This document shows, piece by piece, positions 9,701 to 21,872 of a DNA stretch of 64,000 bases; position 1 is the stretch's first letter; the number at the start of each line of letters is the position of its first letter. The notes beneath the pieces are model-generated. The model had not been told where the DNA came from, did no database searches, and saw only the letters and a list, made by a program, of their open reading frames with translations. Position numbers and translations under genes: made by a program. The stretch is from Carya illinoinensis (lineage: Eukaryota; Streptophyta; Magnoliopsida; Fagales; Juglandaceae): the NCBI RefSeq assembly GCF_018687715.1, contig NC_056761.1, forward strand, positions 11,945,001 through 12,009,000, in the 5' to 3' direction.

Positions 9701-11023
9701 TGATGGCTTGCAAAATTTCATATTGCAGATTTTACAAGTTCGCTCGAGTGGAGGCTTTTGGCCGCTCGAGCGAATTCAGGCAGATTCAAACGCTCGACTG
9801 CCGCTCGACAGGGAGCTCGAGCAGGTTGCTGAAAAACGAAGATCGCTCGAGCGGAGACATTGGCCGCTCGAGCGAAATCAGGCAGAGTCGAACGCTCGAT
9901 GTGCGCTCGATAGGACGCTCGAGCGAAATCAGGCAGAGTCGAACGCTCGACGCGCGCTCGACACCCCGCTCGAGCGAACATCGTATTTTGACAGATTTTA
10001 GGTTTTCCGCCGTGGGACCATATAAAAGGCCATTCTTCACTCTAGAGCCGCGGTTTTTGACTGGAGAACACTCTTTGGGAGAGAAAAATATAGCTAGAGG
10101 GATTCAAATCATTTGTTTTGGAGACGGAATTCCAATTTATTGCATGTACGTTGGATTCCTACACGAGCACGGACGGGAGAAAGGCGTTGAATCGTTCCCT
10201 TGAGCTTTTGACGACCAGTTGAGGCTGCAAGGAGGATTTTTCAGTGTTTATTTTCTTCTTCCCATCTTCTCAGAACAATTATGGTGAATTCGTTTATGTT
10301 GAATTCCAATTCTAGCATGAGCTAAATTTTCTTCTTTCTAGGAAAACGATGTAACCTAATTCCAAACTATGCTTGTTTGTCCATGCTAATTTAATGCAAT
10401 TCTCTATTTGTTTATCTGATTTATTCTGAGTTTAATGCTTCTAATTAACTGGCCATTGATTAGATGATTATTAATCTTGTGATTTGCTATCGAAAGAGGG
10501 AATCATAGGGTAGATCTTGGATATTTCAGCATAGGTAAGTATAGAGATCGAAAGACTTGTATGAACCTGTGTAGTAATTAAATCATTGGTCTTATTGCGT
10601 TCTTGATTATTTAATTTGCATACTCTTGTGTGAATTGATAAACTAGAATCACTTCCAATTGACTATCGAAAGAGGCTTTTGGATGAATTAGAGATTTGCT
10701 AATAGACAAAAGAGGTTTAAGTTAAATTAGCTGGATGAGAAAAGCATAGTGAAGAATTATGGTGAAATCGATTTCCTAGAAGGTTTCTTCCCCATTGAAT
10801 TTGATCTTTGAAAGTCAGTTTTATTTTTTTTGCTTATTTCTCTTTGAGTTGATCTAAGTTTATTGGCAACTACAAAAACCTTAGCGATTCCTCTAGATAA
10901 AATTGAGATTAGTAAAATTTTGGTATTTGGCAAGAGTAAGGTACCAATCCCTGAGGACGATACTCTACTTATTACTTTACTATAAAACTACGATACTGTG
11001 CACTTGCAGTTTTGCACCGGTCA
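9701..11023 (+). repeat. Right LTR of array (1323 bp)
   Basis: Full LTR, TGATGG to CCGGTCA, with the 51-bp array at 9741-9976 and TATA box at 10021-10028. Unrelated AT-rich DNA (AATTACATAC...) begins at 11024, so the array's right boundary is clean. AATTA (11024-11028) would be the 5-bp target duplication if its partner lies left of the window. Confidence 0.9.
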
Positions 11024-11954
11024 AATTACATACTAGACTTTCTAATTTCTAATTATATGTTATTATACTTTAGTAAATTATTATATGTTATTAACTTATT
11101 ATATTAGACTTATTTAAATACTAGTGTCTAACTTATTTCTATACTTGATTATGTATGGTAGTAATATTATGATGTTTACATATACTAAACTATCATTAAT
11201 CTATTTCTATTATAGTATAAGTATATATTATTTTATAATAATTAACTCATACTAATATATTATTGAGTTAATTAACAATATAAGTTCGGGTTATATAACT
11301 ATATAACTATACTAGTATATATGATAAATATATAGGTAAATACATATTTTTATAACATATGTATAATATCAAAGTCGGAATTGGAGTTAGTCTAACAAAA
11401 CCTCCAACTCCGACTTAATTTTGTCGGAGTTGGAGTGAAGCCTGAAGTTGGAGCAGAGCTCGATTTGGGCTTTTCAATATACTATTCTTGGGTCTTTCAA
11501 AAAAATAAATAAAATATATATTTTTTTATAAGTAAAAGATCATGAATAAAATAATTAGAATAAATTATGTTAAGAATATTAAATAAATGATTAAATCTAC
11601 ATCTTCTCATCAATTTAATTTTTTAAAAATATAAGTGATGATTTCATATGATATCAAAGTAGAAGTCCTAATGATTAAAATCTTGACTTTATATCATTTA
11701 ATTAAATACTTCACGTGTTGTACCACCTATTAAGATGAACTTTTAAGAGATAGTAATTTTACAATTTACATAAGATCTAAATAAACTAATCCAGTGTGTT
11801 TTACGCTGTAAATTTTAATTAGCTACTTATTATAAATTAAGGAAAATCAAGAAGACCTTCCACAATCGTAGGTGATATGTTTTCAAATGCTGACGTTCTT
11901 TTTCTAGGCAATTAAAGAATTCTAATTAATTAAACATCAACCATATAATTAAAA

Positions 11955-12165
11955 GGTTGTTTGGATTAAGAAATAGTACTCTTAATTTATTTTATTTTAT
12001 TATTATAATTTTTTAAATTTTTATCTAAAATATAATAAATAATTTAATTTTTTGAAATTTTAATCTAATTTTTTTAAATTTTTAAATAAAAAATATTTTA
12101 TTTAATTTTAAATTTTTATTTAAAATTATTTTATCTCATCACCTATTGTAAACGATTCCAAAGTG
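11955..12165 (-). repeat. AT-rich MITE-like repeat, copy 1
   Basis: A 200-bp segment resembling the reverse complement of 60501-60710; the best shared part is the TTTAAATTTTTAT-CTAAAATATAATAAA-type core and the TTATCTCATC end. Terminal inverted repeats are poor here. Non-autonomous DNA transposon is the likeliest class. Confidence 0.45.
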
Positions 12166-12186
12166 GTTCTTTGTGTTGACATGTGT

Positions 12187-12192
12187 TATCTG

Positions 12193-12223
<31 letters not shown>

Positions 12224-12224
12224 G
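12187..12224. repeat. CT microsatellite
   Basis: Run of TC/CT dinucleotides with a few CCC interruptions. Confidence 0.8.
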
Positions 12225-14480
12225 AGCATTACTAGTTAAAGTTTCATGTCTTACCACGTTCGTACCAAGCTAACCCTTTCCACTTGACGTTGTTTTTTCT
12301 TTCTTGGTCAAGCATTAATAATAGGTTATAATTACTTGTCCTGGTTCAGAAGAAGAATGAGAATATTTATTAGGAAAATGTGTGTTTTTTTTTTTTTTAA
12401 GTTTTTATTAGGAAAATGTTAGTCTGCAGTGAGTTCATCGATCTCTATATTTTAATTATTCTTATATTTAATTTTTTTTCATTTTTTTAATTTATTAGTT
12501 AAGAAGTAATTTTTACTATATTAATTAATTTTTTTATTTTTAAAAAAAATTAAAATATATCAAAAATGTAAAAGAATAAAAAATAAAAAATTAAGATTTA
12601 TGGTAGTGGGCGGCACACTACAGTCATCCTATTTATCATATGGAAAATAGGATGCTCTCCACTACCTTCCCAGGCTGTTATCCACTGATCTCCGTACGTA
12701 CTTACGTACTAAACTTTATGATCAGTGCTAGGCTGCTGGGACCGGTAGAGCAAAAAAGTTATTTATTTTTTTGATTTATTTATTTTTTATTTTCTTAAAT
12801 ATTTATTTTTTAAAAAAAATTTACAATATCATTAAAAAAATAATTTTTTAATCACCAAGTAAAAATAAATAAAAATAATTGTCGAAGCCCAACTGTATAT
12901 GACTTATCATTTCTTAAACTTTATATTCTCTCAAACTACATGGTCTGATTTTATATAAATTTTAAAATCAAACTAATATATATCAATTTTGTATTTTTAA
13001 AAAATAATTTAGACTGATTATCTTTTTAAATCAGTACTTTTAATTTTGCATGTTTCGATCCAAATCGGTTCAATTTTTCTATTTTAATTAAATGTCAATA
13101 TAATTATATATAAAAAATATATATATTTAAGATTGAAATTTTATGTTATAAGTTATAATATAAAATTATTTCATATATAATTATAAATATTATATATATT
13201 TTTATATAATATTAAAAATTAATTTATATGTATTTTATAAACTGGTTCAATGTCGAAAAGCCAAAAATAGAAATCGAACCGGATAGTCGGTTCAAAGTGA
13301 ATCAACCGGTCTGATTTAGTACAGTATGGACCGATTTTTTGATTTTTCAATTTAAATTTACGTCCCTAACTATGCGCACGTTCATTTGCTTGCAACATCC
13401 ATCGTACCATCCGAAATGGTGTACTCTATCTGTGCAAAATCATGCCTATATATATATACACACACATTAATAGGCAATATACGTGCATTTGACCCTTATT
13501 TCTGGCCATTTCAATTATTCTCTCACGTGGAAAGAAAATTTTGGAGGTACGAAGATAAAAAGTCGTAAAATGACCCCTCCATCTTCTCTATCTTTTATAT
13601 ATATATATATATATATGAGAAGGTTCTGATCGGTAATGCAGCTTGCATTGAAAAAATATAGTTGTAAATATAATTATGTATTAATCTATGTATCAATTTG
13701 AGGTGATTGATAAAAAATTAAATTTTATTAAAAATAGTGTTAATTTAAATTTTAAATATGTGTGAATTAATATTAATATATAAATTAAGAACAAATCTTC
13801 ACAACCTTCCAACATCCTAACATCTCACATTTTTTTTAATTTTTATTATTTTATCTTTTATCAAATATTTAATATATAAATAATGAATAAAATAATTAAA
13901 TTAATTTAAAAAGAATAAATTCAAAAAAAAATATTAAAAAAATATTAAAAAATTAAAAAAAATAGAGTGTTAAGGTGTTGAGAGATTTTATAGCAAAACC
14001 CATAAATTAATGCGTAATTTTACTTATATATAACAAAATTCGTTTACATTATATCAACTCTGAGTATAATTTCGATTCCATAATATTGGTGCACGTACGT
14101 ACATCCTATTTTTCTACGTGTCCTTTGAGTATGTCAGGAGAATATATTTTTTATGAATAGATGAATGACAATTTTTTAAATCAGCCGACGTTCCAAGGAT
14201 AAGCACGAGACTCGTCCGACAAGAATAATTTTATTTTATTTTTTATTTTTTTTGTTCATTTTTTTTATATTTGTAAATATTTTTTTTTTAAAATTTATAA
14301 AATTATAAAAAAATATTTCATTAATTATTAAGTGAAAAAAATAATCAGAACCAATCATGATCTATTTATCATTGAATATAAGATTTTTCTTTTTAAATCA
14401 AAAGTTAAAATAAATCATGTGCATGCCATATGTTTAATGGACAGTAATGGACATTTTTATAGATGGATTACAAGAAGTTT

Positions 14481-14776
14481 TGTTATAAAATGATCAGCTT
14501 TTAGTTATAAAAGCTTACTTTATTGTGATAATAAATAGAACCAGTTTATGAATATAAATCCTTTTGGATTGTTTTTAAAAACACTGTGTTTTGAATCCAA
14601 AGAAAACCTTAGATGCAAGAATCACAATAACCTCAGATTGACATCAACTACAACCATCGAAACAACAGTATACCAGTACATGATCATATCATCAATATAT
14701 ATACAGTATGCTATTTACTCGCATGTTATACAGATTCACAAGATAATCTATCAGAATATAACAAGATGCAAATATT
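14481..14776 (-). repeat. 3' LTR of minus-strand copia (start deleted)
   Basis: Aligns over 296 bp with 18497-18792. On the minus strand its outer end reads ...TATAACA. Its inner end is fused to the RNase H codons at 14777, missing the TGAT that opens the other LTR. Confidence 0.85.
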
Positions 14777-15541
14777 TAACTCACTAGCTATTCCTTTCAG
14801 CCATATGGCCTCTTTAATGGCTTCAGTCAATGCTATATATTCAGCTTCTGTGGTAGACAATGCCACCACAGATTGTAAGTGTGACTTCCAGCTAATAGCC
14901 CCCTCAAAAGCAGTAAACACATAACCAGTCAATGACTTTCTAGTGTCTATGCTCCCAGCATAATCAGAGTCTACAAAACCAGCCAGTTCACACCCCTTCT
15001 TCACATTGTTCCCAAAGATAAGCCCCAAGTTAGTAGTACCAACCAGATATCTTAATACCCATTTAATGGCCTGCCAATGGGGTTTTCCTGGGTTCCCCAT
15101 AAATCTACTAACTACACTCACTGAATAGGTTAGATCAGGCCTAGAACAAACCATAGCATACATTATACTTCCCACCATGCTAGCATAAGGGATTTGTTGC
15201 ATAAAACAAATATCAGAGTCTGTTTTTGGGGCCTGATCTAAGGACAGTTTAAACTGCTGTCCGAAGGGTGTAACTACAGGCTTTATTTGTTCCATACCAA
15301 ATCTAGTGAGAATTTTAGAGATGTAGTTTTTCTGAGATAAGAATATCATCCTAGCATTTCTATCTCTTTCAATTTCCATTCCTAAGATTTTCTTAGCAGG
15401 GCCCAGTTCCTTCATTTCAAATTCTGACTTCAACATGTTTTTAACTTGATCAATTAAAACAGTGTCTTTACAAGCTATCAACATGTCATCAACATACAAA
15501 AGGAGATAAACAAATATTCCTTTTCTTCCTTGTAATAGACA
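14777..15541 (-). pseudogene. Copia reverse transcriptase C-terminus and RNase H, truncated
   Basis: Minus-strand frame continuing the polyprotein after a one-base slip near 15530. It carries the RT active site YVDDM, the ILGMEI block, and the RNase H blocks DSDYAG and STTEAEY. It stops matching the family after GIASEL, and the remaining residues are translated LTR. The last RNase H acidic residue (in the CDSQSA-type block of the family) and the C-terminal tail are missing, so RNase H should be inactive. Confidence 0.85.
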
Positions 15542-17295
15542 CAACTATCATAGCAGCTTCTTTTAAAATTATTGTTAATCATGTGTGTATCAAATCTTTT
15601 ATACCACTGCCTAGGTGATTGTTTAAGACCATATAAAGATTTTTTAAGTAAACACACTTGATCACTTTTAATTTTATTAGTAAAGCCTTCAGGAGGCTGC
15701 ATATAAATTTCTTCTTCAAGTTCTCCATGCAGAAAAGCAGTTTTAACATCTAATTGTTCCAAATGCAAGTTTTCAAAAGCTGTATAAGCTAGCAGTAGCC
15801 TAATTGAGCTATGTTTAACCACTAGAGAGAAGATTTCATTGAAATCTATTCCTTCTCTCTGTGTAAACCCTTTGGCTACAAGTCTAACCTTATATCTGGT
15901 CCCTTCTACCCCTGGTATGCCTTCCTTTTTCTTATAGATCCACTTGGATCCAATGAGTTTTACCCCCTTAGGTTTAGTTACTAAAACCCAGGTTTTATTT
16001 TTTCTAAGAGATTCCATTTCCTCGTGCATAGCAAGAATCCATTTTGAGGAATCCTTGCTAGTTACTGCCTCTTTGTAGGTTCTAGGTTCCTGGTAAACCA
16101 CCTCATCAGCTATAGTTAGAGCAAACATAGTGAGTTTTGCCTGCCCATATCTTATAGGTGGTTTTATAACTCTCTTCTGCCTATCTCTCACTAAGTTATA
16201 GGAGTTAGCACCACTTTGTTTAGTGTCCCCTGAGTCTTCTTCCTCAGGTTTGCTACTTTCCCCAATTTCAGTTTCAGATTGGGCACTTACTTGCTCCACC
16301 TCAATCTGAGATCCCCTTGGGGGTTGGTTAGTTTTTAGATCACTATTTTTCTCCTGTACCCTAGCCATTTGTGACTCATTGAAGGTCACATCCTTGCTCA
16401 CAATGCAGTTATACCTACCAGGTCCATCTACCCAAAGTTTGTAGCCCTTAACTCCTTCAGGATACCCTATAAAGATGCACTTGAGTGCCCTGGGTTCCAA
16501 CTTGTCAGTTTTTGAGTGTGCATAAGCAACACACCCAAAAATTCTTAGGTAGTCATAGCTGGGAGGTTTCCCAGACCACAACTCATGTGGAGTTTTAAAC
16601 TCTATGGCAGATGATGGGCATCTATTTATGAGATGTACAGCAGTAGTGGTAGCCTCTGCCCAAAATGTTTTGGGCAATCCTGAGTTTGACAACATACACC
16701 TTACCCTTTCTAGGATGGTTTTGTTCATTCTTTCAGCTAAACCATTCTGTTGGGGTGTTTCCCTCACTGTCTTATGCCTAAGAATTCCTTCTTTTTGACA
16801 GTACATATTAAACTCATTAGACAGAAACTCTAGGCTATTATCTGTTCTAAGGATTTTGAGTTTTCTACCTACTTGGTTTTCCACTAGAGTCTTCCACTCC
16901 TTGAATTTTTCGAAAGTGTCACTCTTGTTTTTAAGGATGTATATCCAGACCTTCCTAGAGTAATCATCCACTAAGGAGAGAAAATAACTCCCTCCACTAT
17001 GTGAATTTACTCTTGCTGGTCCCCATAGGTCAGAATGAACATAATCTAGAGTTGGTTTGGTGTTGTGGGTTGCTGACTTAAAACTAACCCTCTTAGTCTT
17101 TCCATAGATACAATCTTCATAGAAAGGTAAGTTTCCTAGGTTTTGGTCACTCAGCAACCCTTGTTTTTGTAATTCTAAAAGTCCCCCTTGACTTACATGT
17201 CCAAGTCTCCTATGCCATAGTACAACTTTGTTTTCTACTATGTTCTGAGTTGGGTATGCTTCCCCAACTACTGTTTTCCCAAGAAGTGTATACAA
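15478..17295 (-). pseudogene. Copia integrase and reverse transcriptase N-terminus
   Basis: A 605-residue open stretch, part of the broken polyprotein. Integrase zinc-binding region: H28 and H33 are present, but only C62 remains of the usual CxxC pair (the family's first Cys is Tyr). Catalytic core: D89 in HSDLWGP, D152 in RTDNS, E188, with the D-x35-E spacing of retroviral-type integrases; Ser replaces the usual Gly after DN. RT blocks follow: KTAFLHGELEEEIYMQPPEG and SLYGLKQSPRQWY. The stretch ends by frameshift just before YVDD. The start given is only the first Met after a stop at about 17311, not a true translation start. Confidence 0.88.
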
Positions 17296-17464
17296 GCCAT
17301 TTTTAATTTCTCATTTCATAATAACTAGAGAGCCTTTAGTAACTCTAAGAACCACTCCTTCAGATTTAAAGGTATAGCCTGCCAAATCAAGCATACCAAG
17401 AGAAATTAAGTTTCTCTTTGGTTCAGGTATGAACCTGACCTCGCTCAGAACCTTTTCAATCCCA

Positions 17465-18475
17465 TCATGGCATTTTGAGTCTCACTGACCCTATACCCAT
17501 GACCTTACAGGACTTGTTATTTTCTAGAATTACTTGCCCCCCTTCCATCTTAGTGAATGTCTCAAACCACTCTCTAATTGGACACATATGAAAAGAACAA
17601 CTAGAGTCCATTATCCACTCTGTTTTAGAGTCAACTTCACTCACAGTAAGTACCTCAGCACTTTCATACCCCTCTAAGACCACAGAAGCATCCCCTGCCT
17701 CTTTGGTCTTGTTCCCAAGGTTTGTTTTCCTTTCAGGACAGTCCTTCTTAAAATGCCATTCCTTGTGGCAATGAAAACATTTAAACTGTTTTCCCTTTGA
17801 TTTAGACCTAGATTTCTTGTTTTCATTTTTACCCTTTTTCTCCCTTGTTTCTGTTCTACCCCTAACTGATAAACCTTCCCCATGATCTTGTTTGGTATCT
17901 CCCCTACTTTGAAGTTCCCTAGTATGGAGTACAGATTGTACTTCATCTAGTGTCAAAGAGTCTCTACCATACATCATGGTTTCTTTAAGGCTTAGATATG
18001 ATGAGTCCAAAGAACTCATCAAGAGGATGGCCTGATCCTCATCTTCCACCTTAATGTCTATGTTAGCTAGGTCTAGAATAATCTTGTTGAACTCATCAAG
18101 GTGCTGCCCTATTGGTGTTCCTGGGGTCATCTTGAAGGTATACAATTTGGTTTTCTTGTGTAGTCTATTTGCTAAAGACTTTGTCATATACAAATTTTCT
18201 AATTTTAGCCATATGCCTGCAGCCGTGTCCTCACTAGCCACCTCTCTCAGGACTTTATCCCCAAGAGAGAGGATTAGGGCACTATGGGCCTTCTGGAGAA
18301 TGTCCTTCTGGAAAATCTCTTTTTCTTCCTCTTTCGAGGAAGAGCCCTTTAATTTTTCACCAAGAAGGGCATCCTGTAGTCCATATTGGACTAGTAGTGC
18401 CCTCATTTTTATTCTCCATAAGCCAAAATCATTATCTCTAGTAAACTTCCCTATGTCAAACCTCATGGTCCCCAT
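17465..18475 (-). pseudogene. Copia gag and protease N-terminus
   Basis: A 336-residue ORF beginning at the ATG just downstream of the tRNA-Met primer site. Copia gag (UBN2-type) spans about 10-190; a CCHC knuckle has C233, C236, H241 and C246, with Trp where Gly is usual. A basic KSRSKSKGK stretch precedes it. Protease begins with D290 in MDSS, where DSG is the norm, so the active-site Gly is lost. The ORF ends at a frameshift near 17464, which cuts protease from integrase. Resembles Tork-lineage elements. Confidence 0.88.
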
Positions 18476-18481
18476 GAACCT

Positions 18482-18494
18482 GGCTCTGATACCA
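18482..18494 (-). other. Primer binding site, initiator tRNA-Met
   Basis: On the minus strand TGGTATCAGAGCC follows the 5' LTR after a two-base spacer. This is the standard primer site of plant copia elements and confirms element orientation. Confidence 0.9.
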
Positions 18495-18496
18495 GT

Positions 18497-18796
18497 TGTT
18501 ATAAAATGATCAGCTTTTAGTTATAAAAGCTTAGCTTATTGTGATAATAAACAGAACCAGTTTATGAATATAAAACCTTTCGAACTGTTTTTAAAAACAC
18601 TGTGTTTTGAATCCAAAGAAAACCTTAGATGCAAGAATCACAATAACCTCAGATTGACATCAACTACAACCATCGAAACAACAGTATACCAGTACATGAC
18701 CATATCATCAATATATATACAGTATGCTATTTACTCGCATGTTATACAGATTCACAAGATAATCTATCAGAATATAACAAGATGCAAATATTATCA
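18497..18796 (-). repeat. 5' LTR of minus-strand copia
   Basis: 300 bp; on the minus strand it begins TGATAATATTTGC and ends TTTTATAACA. Several substitutions separate it from the left LTR. Confidence 0.85.
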
Positions 18797-19917
18797 ATAA
18801 AGAATATGAAAGAATATTAAAGCTATGAAAAAACAAGAAAGAACACACCAATATACGTGGTTCGACCCTAATGGTCTACGTCCACGGCAGGAATGGGCCT
18901 CAGAGCTCTTTATTGATGAGCAATACTTCACAGAGAAGCCTCAGTACATTTAGAGTAACAAAATCCTCACAGAAAGCACTAGAAATCACTTAGATTTCTT
19001 CTCTCTACAAGGAAACCATGGAAACCCTAATTTCCCTCTCTGTTTTCTCTCTCGAGCTCTCTGTCTCTCAAAGCAGCCGCTTTGTACAAAAGGAATGAAT
19101 GAATCGAATTAGGTTTACACCGTATAGCTATGTATTTATAGTTTACAAGAGATGTTAACACGTGTAATGATCCAGCAGCTCAACTCTAAGACCTTCTGAA
19201 GGATGCACGGGCTAGCTCACGTGATTAGGCAGCTCAATAGCCATCACAAGGAAGGGTCCAGATTTTGCCACTTGTCCACCATCCATTTAATAAACACTTC
19301 AAGAGAACATAAAGCAAATTAAATGGTACGTAACATATAAATGTATTGACATATATCTATATATTACAAGTTTGATCTCCTAATAAGTGCATTAAAATAA
19401 AGGGTAAATTATGTCGAACGACACCTTTATAATTAATTGCGCGCTTTGCTTTCGTTCATTTGAAAAACCAAAGTGATCATGTCCAAAATCTCATCCCATA
19501 GCTAGCTAGCTAGGCGCGCACTGACTATATATTTGCTAGTCTATGAGGTAAAGATCATTCATTTAATAGTACACCATATATATCAAATTAAGTTCCCAAT
19601 TAAACACGTTTTGTCAAGAATGATTAATAAGAAATTAATTATATTTATAGTTTTAGGACATGCAATCTAATCCATCGCACTCTCTTTACAAATAAGTGGG
19701 GTGCTTTTAGGGATGAAAATTTTTCTGTTCGAACCGGAAAAATCGATTGTGCCGAATTCATCCTTACATGGCCTCGGTCTCAGTCCATGGTGTCTCTAAA
19801 ATTTAGTTTTCAGTTTGGAGTGGTGATGGGGTCTGGTCTTTTTGGATTGGACCTAACTGAAATAGACCAAATCGCTTCATAAATTTTTTTAAATATATTA
19901 TATATATATATATATAT
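18797..19917. other. LTR-like or leader-like stretch, then non-coding DNA
   Basis: 18820-19330 contains a GTGGTTCGACCCTAATGG block and CT-rich runs typical of plant LTR ends, plus TATTTATA at 19133-19140 (TATAAATA on the minus strand). It may be a fragment of an older minus-strand LTR. No partner LTR was found. From about 19340 to 19917 I see only AT-rich DNA and a TA run. Confidence 0.35.
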
Positions 19918-20344
19918 TGTTGGTAGTGGGTACCCCATGACCCATATTAATGTCCACATGGGTGATGAAATTATTAATTAACTCTCAACCATTACCACTT
20001 AACTTCATGGAAGTTCCTATAAAAAAATAAGATAAAATAAAAAACTTCAAGAAAGTTAATTAACTTTCCTGAAAAAACTCTTTAAATAAGAGTTTTACGT
20101 ACATTAAATTAAAAAGAGTGAAAAAGTGAAAGTACAAAAAAAAAAACTCTCATGTCTCTCTATAACTTCTTAGAGAAACCATCTAAATTTTTTAATCTTG
20201 AAGTGTGAAATTTTTTAAGAGACTCTAGTAGTCTTCTAAGCAATGTAGAAGTGCAAACGACAAAGCAATGTGGACTGTAAGATGAGCAAAAATTGGGGCT
20301 TGTAGGAATTCTACTCCTTAAGGTAATTTGAATTAACCTTAACA
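19918..20344 (+). repeat. Copia 5' LTR (427 bp)
   Basis: Starts TGTTGGTAGTGGG, ends CCTTAACA, and is followed by a primer binding site. No second copy seen in the window. Confidence 0.65.
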
Positions 20345-20345
20345 T

Positions 20346-20358
20346 TGGTATTAGAGCC
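20346..20358 (+). other. Primer binding site, initiator tRNA-Met
   Basis: TGGTATTAGAGCC, one base after the LTR; one mismatch from the common TGGTATCAGAGCC. Confidence 0.7.
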
Positions 20359-21775
20359 TATAATACTTGTTTTTGGCTATACGAATATGATTGCATGTTG
20401 TTTGATGCTTTTAAATGAGTTTAAAAGAGTGTAATTGATGATATGTCATGATTGTATATGTTTCAGATTTCTCAATAGAGGGTATGGTATGACATGTTTA
20501 AGGTTGAATTCTCTACATGAAAACATCCTTTACAATGTCATAAACATGTCTCTTAAATTTGGTGAAGTTTCATTGTATATAGAAGAAGGAATCTAAAACC
20601 CTATTTTTAAAGTTCATGTTTGAACCGTGACTTTGACCCAACTTCTAACCAACCAATTATTTATTTATTTTTTTGGAAATAAATCTTATATGGTTAGAAA
20701 GCTGGGTTCATAAGTTTTAATTTGACATATAATATGCTTAATTCAAACTTTGTGTATGTTTGGGATTACGGTAGAAAATATAACTTATAACTTTTGGGCT
20801 TATACCTTATAGTTTAAGTAATAAGTTCTACTAGTAAAATGTTATTACTGTTTGGTAACCATACGCTTAAAACACACATATTATATTTGTTTGGAAACAA
20901 ATTAAAAAAAAAAATTTTTTTGAGGTAGAATAACAATTATTTGATTTTTTAAAAATTATGACCATATTATTAAAAGTTTGAAAGTTGTAATTATCTAAAA
21001 GTTGTATGGTTATTTTAGCCTATTAACAGTCTTTTTAAAATTTGAATTATGTTCTACATTATCCAAAAAAGCACGTTTGAGGACATAGTGAGGCTAGAGG
21101 CTAGACGGGTGAATAAGGGGGATTTATACCCTCCAATGAAACTTTGACATGTTTACACTCTAAGAAGGGAACAATGAAACTGCACATCAGTTGAATAAAT
21201 CTCAGACAAACAAACTCCCTGGTCACTCTCTCTCTTTCTTCCCTCTCCCTCTCCCTCTCATCAGCATATGGACTTCAGCTCTGTAATAATTGAAGCCAAG
21301 ATATGTATGCTACCCACCCACCTTAATTCATGGCTCTGTAAAGATGGAAAGCTACAACAAGCTTTGGAAATTCTTGACAAGAGAGATAACTTGAGAGATT
21401 GAGAGGGGAGAGATAGCATGAGGAGAGAGAGAGCTTGAGATTGACTAAGGGGGAGAGAGAAATCGAGAGTGACTGCCTCTGCAATAACCAAACAAAGTGC
21501 AAGTAATTCATCTTCAAAGCCTTCACTCTAGGTGAAAACATTCAAATCAAGGTTAAAAGAAAGTGAGAAGAGAGTGCCTTTACTCTCTCTTCAAAGCTTA
21601 ACTTTAGGGAAAAATGAGTAGTATTCAAATCGGGGGTGAGAGGTACTCAGTGGGTATTAAATGAGTAATATTTTTTACATTTTTTTATTTTGTTAAGCTT
21701 CAAAACTAGGAGCTTGAGACTCTGAGAGAGCCTGAGGGGTGAGAAAAAATGAGAAGAGAGAGGAAGAGTATGAAC

Positions 21776-21872
<97 letters not shown>

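Larger units (their letters stand above)
1..11023 (+). mobile_element. Tandem gag-only LTR retrotransposon array (TR-GAG type, Athila-like gypsy)
   Basis: Three LTRs (1-105 partial, 4242-5564, 9701-11023) alternate with two internal regions (106-4241, 5565-9700). Every landmark in the second unit lies 5459 bp after its counterpart. Each internal region has a tRNA-Asp primer site, one gag-protease ORF, a long non-coding stretch and a polypurine tract. No reverse transcriptase, RNase H or integrase is visible, so mobilisation would need enzymes from a full-length relative. TR-GAG is an established name for plant LTR elements of this design. The only difference I found between units is C at 5369 versus T at 10828, and even the A30 run has equal length. 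The left end lies outside the window, so target duplications cannot be tested. Sharing of the middle LTR suggests LTR-LTR recombination; an assembly duplication is the alternative. Confidence 0.88.
11024..14480. other. AT-rich intergenic DNA without genes
   Basis: No convincing ORF or RNA gene. Holds a MITE-like segment (11955-12165), a CT microsatellite (about 12187-12224), a TA microsatellite (about 13594-13617), and long AT-rich stretches at 12740-12880 and 14200-14350 that resemble each other and 59920-60060. Confidence 0.6.
14481..18796 (-). mobile_element. Ty1/copia retrotransposon, Tork-like, minus strand, 3'-deleted
   Basis: LTRs at 14481-14776 and 18497-18796 enclose gag, protease, integrase, reverse transcriptase and part of RNase H in copia order, read on the minus strand. 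The primer site next to the right LTR matches initiator tRNA-Met. The LTRs differ at several positions (for example around 14518/18534 and 14567/18583), so the insertion is not recent. The frame is broken at about 17464 and 15530 and by a stop at about 17311. RNase H runs straight into the 3' LTR, which lacks its first few bases: a deletion removed the RNase H C-terminus, polypurine tract and LTR start. No 5-bp target duplication is evident. Confidence 0.9.

Noticed and set aside
14548..14787. ORFs inside the copia LTRs (14548-14787 and 18564-18800)
   Set aside because: Both are the same LTR sequence read in frame; no protein role.
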